Shown here one piece after another: positions 1 to 9,200 of a DNA stretch of 45,764 bases. The stretch is from contig PYGV01000011.1 in assembly GCA_003022385.1 (NCBI GenBank), forward strand, positions 1-45,764, written 5' to 3'. The translations under genes and the position numbers were made by a program. The notes under the pieces are model-generated. The model did not search any database. It had not been told where the DNA came from and worked only from the letters and a program-made list of their open reading frames with translations. Origin of the DNA: a filamentous cyanobacterium CCP3 (GTDB lineage Bacteria > Cyanobacteriota > Cyanobacteriia > Phormidesmidales > Phormidesmidaceae). Every line of letters begins with the position of its first letter. Within the stretch, counting starts at the first letter, position 1.

Positions 1-87
1 CCCACGCCCATCCCAGGCCCTCCACCCACGCCCACGCCAACCCCTACACCCACGCCCACGCCAACTCCTACACCCACGCCTACTCAA
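1..87 (+). repeat. Pro-Thr coding tandem repeat (CCCACGCC-type units)
   Basis: The first 87 bases consist of degenerate CCCACG/CCAACC/CCTACA hexamers coding for alternating Pro and Thr. This is low-complexity linker DNA inside the surface-protein gene, and its copy number is likely to vary. Confidence 0.8.
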
Positions 88-3000
88 CCGCCGTTTCGAG
101 ACTCAGAACCTGTAATGCTCGAAAATCGTGCGAGCAAAAGGGTTCTACGCGTCCAACGACAGATGATTGACGACGATGGAGCAGCAATACAACAGTGGCA
201 GAGGTTGGGGAGACCTATTCAGCAATGGGTTTTAACTACATGGCTGGATCCTCAAGGAAACGATACCAACATTAGAGCTATCAGAAATCTTAAAACTGGT
301 AAAGTTCTCGATGTTGATCTTCTTAATATCGGTCAAAGTGGAGCGCGAGTACAGCAATGGACTGACAGGAAAACTGAAAATCAACAGTGGATCACTGAAA
401 CGGTGAAAGGCACTACTCAATGGTTTTTCATTAAGAATATCCAAAGCCAAAAATTCCTTGAGATTCCGCAGCAACAGATCAGGCAGAATGGAGCTTATCT
501 TAAACAAGCTGATTTTTCAGGTGAACCCAATCAGCAATGGCGAATTATTAAACTTAGAAAGCCATCTCCCGCCCGTCCTAGAGCCCGACTTCAAACAGAC
601 CTTGCTCCAGAAAATCTGCAGGTTTTGTCTGTGCGTCCTACACAACTAACCCTTAGATGGAAACATCAAGCAACTACCGAATGGTACTCCGTCATCGAGA
701 TTAGTGAAGATGCTAGACAATTCTGGATTTTGCAAGGAGAGGTGCCACCAAATACAATCTCTGCAGATATTGATGGTTTATCTCAAAACACCTCTTATGT
801 TTTTCGCATTAGGACAGTGTTTGAAGATGGATCTGAAGAAGTCTCCAACCTGGTTTCTGTTACAACTCCCGTGGATGAAACGGCTCCCTCAATCTTACGG
901 GTAGAAAATCTCGGGATTAGTATTGCAGATTTCCGTTGGGATCCTGGAGCAGGAGCGATCACCGAGTACCGCATTGCCCTCAGTCGTGATGGGGCCAACT
1001 TTGACAATGCTGGTGTCGTCGGCACCGACCGCACCACCTTCCGCCTGGCTGAGCTATCCCCCAACACCCGCTATTGGGTGAAGGTGCGGGCACGAGTCAA
1101 TGGCCCAGAGGAGTTCTCGGAGTATTCCAACACCGTTGAGTTCACCACCCCCCAACTTGTTCCACCCGCGAACTTGCGGCTTGAGAACCTGCTGGCGCGT
1201 GCTGCTGACCTGCGGTGGGACTCTGGGGCTGGGGCGATCACCGAATACCGCATTGCCTTCAGCCGCGATGGGGTTAACTTTGATAATGTCGGAGTTGTCG
1301 GCACAGACCGCACCACTTTTCGTCTCCCTGATCTAACGCCTAATACAAAGTATTGGGTGAAGGTACGAGGGCGCATCAATGCCTCCGATGAATTTTCGGA
1401 GTATTCCAATACCGTTGAGTTCACCACACTCCAGCTGGTTTCCCCGTCAAATTTGCGCCTTGAAAACCTGTGGGCACGGGCTACGGATATCCGCTGGGAT
1501 ACTGGGGCCGGGGCGATCACCGAATACCGCATTGCCTTTAGCCGCGATGGGGTTAACTTTGATAATGTCGGAGTTGTCGGCACAGACCGCACCACCTTCC
1601 GTCTCGCTGACTTAACGCCCAACACAAAGTATTGGGTGAAGGTACGAGGGCGGATCAATGCGTCAGACGAGTTCTCCGACTATTCCAATACGGTTGAGTT
1701 CACCACACTCCAGATCGTCTCTCCGTCAAATCTGCGCCTTGAAAACCTGTGGGCACAGGCTACGGATATCCGCTGGGATGCTGGGGCCGGGGCGATCACC
1801 GAATACCGCATTGCCCTCAGCCGCGATGGGGCCAACTTCGACAATGCCGGTGTCGTCGGCACCGACCGCACCACCTTCCGCCTAGCTGAACTCATCCCCA
1901 ACACCCGCTATTGGGTGAAGGTGCGCGGGCGCATCAATGCCTCTGATGAATTTTCGGAGTATTCCAATACCGTTGAGTTCACAACACCTCATGCAGCGCC
2001 TGGTTCTCCTTCTGGGTTACGCTTGGCTAACCTATGGGCACGTAATGCTGACGTTGCCTGGGGAACAGCGAGTGGGGTCTTCAGCGAGTATCGGATTGCA
2101 CTCAGTCGCGATGGTGTTAACTTCGATAACGTTGGAGTTACTGGTACCGACCGCACTTCCTTGCGCTTAGAGGGGCTAGTGCCTAATACCCGTTACTGGG
2201 TTAAGGTGCGAGCCAATGGGTCGGGGGGATTTTCTGAGTACTCGAATACCATCGACTTCACCACGGCTCAAGATGCACCAGGTGCGCCCTCTGGGCTTCG
2301 CCTGGCGAACGTCTGGCCCCGCACGGCTGACATTGCTTGGCAACCTGCTAGTGGAGCCTTCACGGAGTACCGCATTGCCATCAGCCGCGATGGCGCAAAC
2401 TTCGACAATGCTGGAGTCGTTGGGGCAGGCCAAACGTCCTATCGTCTGGATGGGCTAGTTCCTAATACCCGTTACTGGGTTAAAGTACGGGCCAACGGGC
2501 CGGGCGGCTTTTCTGAGTACTCGAATACCATCGACTTCACCACGGCTCAAGACGCACCAAGTGCGCCTTCTGGGCTTCGTTTGGCAAACGTGTGGCCTCG
2601 TACGGCTGACATTGGTTGGCAACCTGCAGGTGGAGCCTTTACGGAGTACCGCATTGCCATCAGCCGCGATGGCACGAACTTCGACAATGCTGGAGTTGTT
2701 GGAGCTGGTCAAACCTCTTATCGCTTGGAGGGGCTATCCTCTAATACCCGCTTCTGGGTGAAGGTGCGGGCCAACGGGCCGGGCGGCTTTTCTGAGTACT
2801 CCAACACTATCGATTTTGTCACCGCTAATGAATCTCCAGGTGCGCCGTCTGGGCTTCGGCTAGAGAACCTATGGGCTCGCGCTGCTGATATCCGCTGGCA
2901 ACCCTCTGCGGGAGCCATTAACGAATACCGCATTGCTATCAGCCGTAATGGCACAAACTTTGATAATGCGGGAACTGTTGGGAGCGATCGCGCCTCGTTC

Positions 3001-3111
3001 CGTTTGGACGGGTTAACACCCAACACTCGGTACTGGGCAAAGGTACGAGCTAATGGGTCAGGAGGTTTCTCCGACTATTCCAATACAATCGATTTCGTTA
3101 CTCGCCGGTAG
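1..3111 (+). CDS. Partial surface/secreted protein: Pro-Thr linker, ricin-type lectin domain, nine fibronectin III domains
   Basis: The reading frame is open from base 1, so the gene begins upstream of the window and the ATG at 115 is internal. The visible 1036 residues start with about 28 residues of alternating Pro and Thr, a typical extracellular linker. A roughly 150-residue stretch follows with three spaced QQW motif groups (IQQW, NQQWIT, NQQWRI), the hallmark of ricin B-like beta-trefoil lectins. Nine fibronectin III domains come next; the first is divergent and the last eight share YRIA.SRDG.NFDN.G and PNTRYWVKVR. The protein ends in VTRR just after the last domain, with no anchor or sorting signal visible. 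Family knowledge suggests a carbohydrate-binding extracellular protein, such as an adhesin or the C-terminal part of a secreted enzyme. Any catalytic domain would lie upstream. It converges with the next gene across a hairpin. Confidence 0.85.
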   Translation, partial: PTPIPGPPPTPTPTPTPTPTPTPTPTPTQPPFRDSEPVMLENRASKRVLRVQRQMIDDDGAAIQQWQRLGRPIQQWVLTTWLDPQGNDTNIRAIRNLKTGKVLDVDLLNIGQSGARVQQWTDRKTENQQWITETVKGTTQWFFIKNIQSQKFLEIPQQQIRQNGAYLKQADFSGEPNQQWRIIKLRKPSPARPRARLQTDLAPENLQVLSVRPTQLTLRWKHQATTEWYSVIEISEDARQFWILQGEVPPNTISADIDGLSQNTSYVFRIRTVFEDGSEEVSNLVSVTTPVDETAPSILRVENLGISIADFRWDPGAGAITEYRIALSRDGANFDNAGVVGTDRTTFRLAELSPNTRYWVKVRARVNGPEEFSEYSNTVEFTTPQLVPPANLRLENLLARAADLRWDSGAGAITEYRIAFSRDGVNFDNVGVVGTDRTTFRLPDLTPNTKYWVKVRGRINASDEFSEYSNTVEFTTLQLVSPSNLRLENLWARATDIRWDTGAGAITEYRIAFSRDGVNFDNVGVVGTDRTTFRLADLTPNTKYWVKVRGRINASDEFSDYSNTVEFTTLQIVSPSNLRLENLWAQATDIRWDAGAGAITEYRIALSRDGANFDNAGVVGTDRTTFRLAELIPNTRYWVKVRGRINASDEFSEYSNTVEFTTPHAAPGSPSGLRLANLWARNADVAWGTASGVFSEYRIALSRDGVNFDNVGVTGTDRTSLRLEGLVPNTRYWVKVRANGSGGFSEYSNTIDFTTAQDAPGAPSGLRLANVWPRTADIAWQPASGAFTEYRIAISRDGANFDNAGVVGAGQTSYRLDGLVPNTRYWVKVRANGPGGFSEYSNTIDFTTAQDAPSAPSGLRLANVWPRTADIGWQPAGGAFTEYRIAISRDGTNFDNAGVVGAGQTSYRLEGLSSNTRFWVKVRANGPGGFSEYSNTIDFVTANESPGAPSGLRLENLWARAADIRWQPSAGAINEYRIAISRNGTNFDNAGTVGSDRASFRLDGLTPNTRYWAKVRANGSGGFSDYSNTIDFVTRR
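880..3108 (+). repeat. Eight tandem fibronectin III coding repeats, about 275 bp each
   Basis: Eight consecutive units of about 270-280 bp encode nearly the same domain. Long DNA blocks recur, for example GGGGCGATCACCGAATACCG near 951 (variant), 1232, 1514 and 1791, and ATTGGGTGAAGGT at several domain ends. Units 3-5 are most alike to one another and units 6-8 form a second subgroup, so the array probably grew by recent duplication and conversion. It is an obvious site for recombination and for misassembly from short reads. Confidence 0.85.
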
Positions 3112-3142
3112 GCTTAAGGGCATCTCTGCTGACGTTGTTGCC

Positions 3143-3192
3143 AAAGCCGTGATCTGACACCTTGGTTAAGGAATATGTTGGATCACGGCTTT
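3143..3192. terminator. 12-bp hairpin between convergent genes, probable bidirectional terminator
   Basis: AAAGCCGTGATC at 3143-3154 is perfectly complementary to GATCACGGCTTT at 3181-3192. The 26-nt loop contains a smaller CCTT/AAGG stem. It lies between the stop of the plus-strand surface-protein gene (3111) and the stop of the minus-strand helicase ORF (3203), where a shared terminator is expected. It ends in TTT on one strand and starts with AAA, but there is no long T run, so the mechanism is uncertain. Confidence 0.6.
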
Positions 3193-3202
3193 GTGAACCC
3201 AG

Positions 3203-6200
3203 TCATTCATCCATCTCGAGGTTATTATGTTGATTTCCCACCAAAAGTTCGGATGTTCTATCCGGCTTGGTTAAGGATCTTGAGCTACTGTCCAAGTCTC
3301 GCTGCATTGCCGCTTTTGCTTTCTCAGACAGAGGATTTCCCTTCGCTACTTCCCTAGCCACCTCGGTTATTCGACTCAAATACCCTTCCGGTCTTCCCAG
3401 CGCCACTGCTGCCCCATGCCAATGCCAGAGTTGATCCAACTCCGGGCGGCCCTGCTGCCACCCATTTCCGCCCCCCTCTGGATTGACCAACACCTCATTC
3501 CAATCCTTCCCTTGGTTCGGTGTCAGCCGCTCAATCCCCGGCACCTGCTGCGCCACTCGCCAGGCCATTAGCTCTCCCGCCACATCCGCATCAAACGCCA
3601 CTGCTACCAACCCCCCACTCCGCAGCACCGTCTTTAATTCCTCGATCGGCACCCCTCCAGAGCCATCTGTCGAGAGGTAAATCGACACCCCCTCCGGCCC
3701 TCGCTGTGCCCGATCCAGTACCGCCAGCGACATAGCATCAATTGGCGACTCTACCAGCAGCACTCGGTTCACTAGCCCTTGCCCAGTACCAATCCAAAAC
3801 CATCCGTGATCTCTAGCCGAGCCAGGCGCTAATCCATGGAAATGGTTCTCTTCTCCCCACGTCCCCCGCAAACTGGCTCCAATTACCTCCCCCCGACTCC
3901 AGGTTTGGGCCTGCAACTGGTGGCGCAGAAACACGGCATTCTGATGATCATCGGCAAAGATCAAGCCCCGCTCATGGAGCCGATCCACTAGCACTGCCGG
4001 AAGATTGCGTCCCTCCACCAAATACTCCCGCACCGCATCCCATCGCCGGGGAGAGTCCCCCGGCATCTCCAACGTCCGAGACTCTGAGACTTGCGCCTGG
4101 GCAGATCTAGACACCTGTGCCGGTCGCTGGGAGAAATCCTGACCCGACAACCATTCCACTGCTTCTTTAAATTCCACCCCTTGCACATGCATCACCAGGT
4201 CAATCGCTCCTCGCCCCCCGGCATCGGCCAGCCAGTCCATAAACAGTGGGCCACTGATGCTGATGATGTGGTCGCCATTGCGCCATTTGTGTTTGTCGTA
4301 GCGATCGCATTCCAACCCCAAATGCGCCGCCACATCCTCTAAATCCGCCCCCCGCACCTCATCCGCAATCTCTTGCATCGTCGGCCCCTGAATAGGTTTT
4401 ACGGGGTTAGCCGGGGGCGGGTTGTGGGATGACGAGGGCGCTGCTGTCGCTGGCTCCTGCTGCCATAGCGGATCTGCGCTAGGCCGTGGGGTTTGCCCTG
4501 TCCGAAAGGGTTCCACATTAAACAAGCTCTGCACCTGAAATTCAGGTTCTTCAGTGGCTGGAGCAGTAACCACAGTTTTGGGGTCAGGTGGTGTCGGTTC
4601 CTCTACAACAAGTGCAGGCGGTTGATGGGGGTGGACAGCGATCGCCCCATCCCCATCAACAATCACCACCTCCCCGTGTTGGGTCAGCCTGTCCAAATAT
4701 TTGTGCAAGCTCTGCACCGGGAACCCTGCCACTCGTACTCGTCCGAGTTCCTTTACCCCAGACTCCATGCTGGTACCAATCATCTCCAGATGCTCGATCA
4801 AGGGTCGAGCGCCCTCGAAAAACGCCTCATAGAACCGCTGATCTGGCGACTTCACCAGCACGATCGCCTCAGGATACTGGTCTTTCACCTCCAGGTATTG
4901 CCGCATATCGGTCGGCATTTGCGATCGCTCATCCTCCGGTTCCTGCGGGGACACCACCTCTACTTCGGGCTCTACCTGCACCTGAATCTGGGCCTTAGCG
5001 GCTTCCGCGAACCCCTGCTGGACAATGTTTTTGGAGAAAATTTGAGCAAAGGCGCGATCAGGCAGCCGCGACTCCCCACCCCGCAAACTCTGTACTGCCG
5101 TTTCCTTAAACTCGATGCGTCCCTCCCCCCGCACCCGAAACACCATCTCCGAGTCGATGAACATATCCCCGTTTTGGGTCAGGTAGTGAGTCAGGTACAG
5201 CTCATCTCCCTGGCGCTCCACCACCAGCGGAATGAAGGGCTCATTCTCAATCCGCAGATGAAACTCCTGGGAGGCCATGACCTCCTGCTCAATCCCGGCA
5301 TTCCTCAAAAACCGTAGAATTCGTTTTTCGAGCTGGCCCATCAGGGGCTGATTGGGTACACCTGGAGACACTGGAGCTTCAGCCACAGGTCTTTCTACGG
5401 CTGGTTCTGGCCTGGGTTGATTTGCGATCGTAACCGGCTGAGAAACAACCGGGGGCTTCACTTCCTGTGTCTCCACCTTTTCTAGTGTGGGCAGCGCTAC
5501 CCCCATCAACTGCCGTGCCACCTCCTTAAACTCAAACGCCGCCAGCGTGTAATTCCGCTGGTGCATCACCACCCCCAACACCCGCTCCAGTCGTTCTGGG
5601 GGAATGACCACTTCCATGCGATCGGCCACCGAATAAAAATCTGACCCCGCCGCCGCGATCAACTCTTCATCCAGGTAATAGCGCCCGCCCGACTCCTTCG
5701 ACTTCGGCGCTTGTAGAATAAACCCCTCCCCTGCCTGCTGGGGTTTCAGTAGCAACAACTCGTCGAGTGTCCTTACCGTTCCCCGCCGGTTCGTCAGCTC
5801 TGTGAGAAACCGGAACACCTGCTGCGGATCCTTCAATGCCACCGGCTCCTTGGTTAACTCCGACTCAATATCAAACCCCTTGGGCATAATCAGCCCCTGG
5901 CACACCTCGCCCCGGTAGTCGGTGTAGTTCACCAATTTGCCGTTGGAGTACTTTTCAAACGCTTTGATCAGGTTGCCGGTAAAGATCTGCCGGTTGACTC
6001 GCCCCGATTCCTGTTGTAGGTCGAACAGAGAATAAAAGCTGTTGCCAAACCAGTCCTCGGTCTGAACTGTGGCATCGATCGCCCCCGCCCGCCCGGTGTT
6101 GAACTTCGACAATGGCACCGTAATCTGTCGAGCCGAATCCGCCACCAGAATCCGTAGTTTCCAGCGGTTCGGTGCCGTCGGACTCCCGGATCGCTTTTTC

Positions 6201-9200
6201 GCATCGGCCCCCGCCACCACTCCATAGAGAATGGTCTTGCTAGCTGGTGTCACCAGTCGCAGTGGTGTGCCGGGTGTGAAGGTTTCCAACACGCTAGAGA
6301 CATGCAGGAACTGCTGCTCAATGCGGTCGTTCAGTTTTTCAATGGTTTTGCTGTCTTGCTTTTGAGCGATCGCTGCCTGCCGGTAGCGATTGGTCTCCGC
6401 TTCCAACTGGGTAATTGTCGCTGCCACCTGCTGACTGGCCTGCACGGCTACAGCATCCGGGTCGTGAGCCTCCACTGACTTCACCTCCGCCAACCCCACC
6501 GACTCCCGCACCACATTGATCGCCTGAAGCTGGGTCAGCGGTTTGCTCTCACTCTTCGCCTCCACCAGTTCCAGATACACTGGCCCCGTGAACTCGCTGG
6601 CCATCTCGCTGTCATCCGCCATCACCTCCATCCGCGCCAGCGGTCGAGCGTCCAAATCCAGCTGATCTGCCTCCAGAATGTTCTCCCCCATCGCTCTGGC
6701 CTGATCCACCAAATCGCAATACTCCGACTCAATCAGGCTGTAGACAGCTTCTTGTTCGACAATAGGCAACAGCGGAATCCGCCCGGTCACCTTCTTAATC
6801 AGGGCAATATCAGAAGCCCCGCTATCCCCGAGGGCAGCGGGGAAATCCAGCTTGGCATTTAGCTCCGGGTCATCCGCCAACAGCTCCGTCACCACCTGCT
6901 CGCCGTAGGGGTTCATGAAATCCACCACCGTGTTCAGCGAGATGTCGGTCTCCCGCGCTGCTGTGGTGTTGGCATTGAGGCTCGCCATCTTGCGACAAAG
7001 GATTGCCCCCGGTCGTTTTTCAGCCGGAAGGTCGCCCATCAATAAGGTGTAGGCAGGCAGCGCTACCTGCCCGGTACGATGCACCCGGCCCAGCATCTGC
7101 ATAAACACGTTAATGTCTCGTTCCGCCTGGGCCACAATCATGTGTCGAGGCCGCTGGTCGGCAAACTTTTCCGAGGCGTGCAGCGAAATTCCTGTGGAGC
7201 CCGAACAGTTCAGCAGAATGACGTCCGCATCTCCGGCGTTGAACCGGGCCACCGCATCGATCTTGCCCTTAGCGGTGGTCTCCTCTCCCAACCGTACTTT
7301 GTAGACCATGGAGCCATCGGCCCCGTATTCAATCCCCGCCTTGCGCCCGGTGACTTCGGTAACCCGGTAGCCAGATCGCTCCAACTGCTGCTCGATGTAG
7401 TCAATCGGGCTGATGGGAATGCCACTGAAGTCACTTTCGCGAATACAGTCCAGGGCTTCTTCATAGGCCAGGACGGCATCAGCCCCGAGTTGGTCATCAC
7501 TGAGGCGCAGCCGGGTGGAGTGGCCCCGGTAGTCTGTCACCACCACATCTCTAGATCGCTCCAGATACCGTTCCAGCAGATCCCCAAAAGAGAGAACCAT
7601 GGCATCCCCTGGGCTCAAATCCTGGGACTCTGCGTAGTCCTCAATGAAGCTGCCCATGGTATTGGCCACCGTAATCACGGGCTTCTCACCTCGGTTCAGG
7701 GCTGCAATGGCTTCTTCCACCGTCGCATCCGCCTTTTGGGCCAACAGGCCCTGCTCAATGCAGTTATGCATCAGCGACGTGAAGTTGGTACTCCGGGCTC
7801 CCACCTCGCCAATCGCCCCATCTTCTCCTAAGGCTTTTGCCTCTGCCTTCGCCTCATTACCGATTGCCTTCACCGCCTTCTGCTTGGCCCGATCAAAATC
7901 TTTAATGGCCCGCATCGCCGCCGAGAAGTCGTCAGCCACCACCCGATCCACTGGCACCGTCTTGGCCTGAAAGGAAATGCCCTCGTAAGACCGCTCCCGG
8001 CGCAGCATCTGTCCTGACGCCACAAACTTGCTGGCGACAATTTGCTGGAGGGGCACCCCACCACGGGTCAAGATATTCTCTAGCGCCGTCATACTGCTGA
8101 CGCCCAGGCGCAGGTCAGTGCGCCGGGCATACAAATCCATCACATCGGCCCGTTTGGCGTAGGTGGCGGAGGAATAGAACACCCCTGACGACAGGTCGAT
8201 CAACTCCCGCACAAAGTCTGCCCGATCCGGTGGCCCCGCTTCTTTCCATCCGCCCTTACTGCCCCCGGCCTGATGGGCCTCATCCAGGATCAAGATGGCG
8301 TTGGGAGCCATCCTGCGCAGAAAGTTTCGCCGCAGCGGTTCCTTTTTTCCCACGGTCTGGAGCTGGCTGTAAGTGGTAAACACCGCACTGTAGCGGCCCA
8401 GGTTGCCCTGTTGAATCATCCCCTGCATTTCTGCCTTCTGCTTGGCAGCTCCTGCGGTTTTCAATGACGCGCCATTGGCCAATGGAATCTCGGTACCGCT
8501 ATCGGTGATGAAGGGCGTAAACCGCCGTATTCCAATGTCGCCCACATCCCGCATCATGTCGGCGTAGAGCGGTTTATCTTTGGTGATGAATAGCGCGATC
8601 TTTCCCTGCTGCTGGGCATAGCGCATAATGCTGGCGCAGATCCGGCCCTTGCCAATGCCGGTCTGGTCGCCGGTGATGAAACCCGCCCCCCGCTCGATAT
8701 TGCTGATTGCCAGGGCCGAGGCATCGACCTGCTCAGCGCTAAAGTACTGATGCAGTTCATCCACAGAGCCATAGCCCAGTCGGGTGGCCAAGTACTCATC
8801 AATATCGCCCTGCTGCTGCTCGAATCGCTCCAGCGCCTGCTGCGCTGCACTGGCCATGTTGAAGGGAATTAGAGTCTGGGTTGAAAAGCCCTTGCTCTTG
8901 GGCACATAAGCCACTTGCCGGGGCTGGACGTCATACGTGTCTGCCGACGGAGCCACAGCCTCGCCGGTTGAAAGAGGAGTATTCATAATGAGTTCTGGGT
9001 GAAGGGCTACAGACTCAGTTCGTTCAGCCACGCCTCTAGCGTGGTCTCGTCGTGCAGGCTGATCCAGTCCAGATAGTCGGGATAGCTGGGGGTTACGGGC
9101 GTTACCGGAAAGCTTCCCCCGTAGTGGCGCAATCGTTCCTGAAACCGCCAGTTGCTCCGAATCAAGGTCTCCGCCCACTGCTGCCGCCAATACTCCAGGG

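Noticed and set aside
1071-1658. 195-codon minus-strand frame with internal repeats
   Set aside because: Its repeats are simply the complement of the fibronectin III repeats on the other strand.
880-3108. CRISPR-like regular repeats
   Set aside because: The repeats are about 275 bp, coding and in frame, without short unique spacers.
4493-5317. 274-codon plus-strand open frame
   Set aside because: It is antisense to the helicase-TOPRIM gene; its His/Leu/Pro-rich composition is typical of a shadow of GC-rich coding DNA.
7079-7831. 250-codon plus-strand open frame
   Set aside because: Antisense to the conserved helicase domain (including the HRTGQ motif region), with no motif or Shine-Dalgarno of its own.
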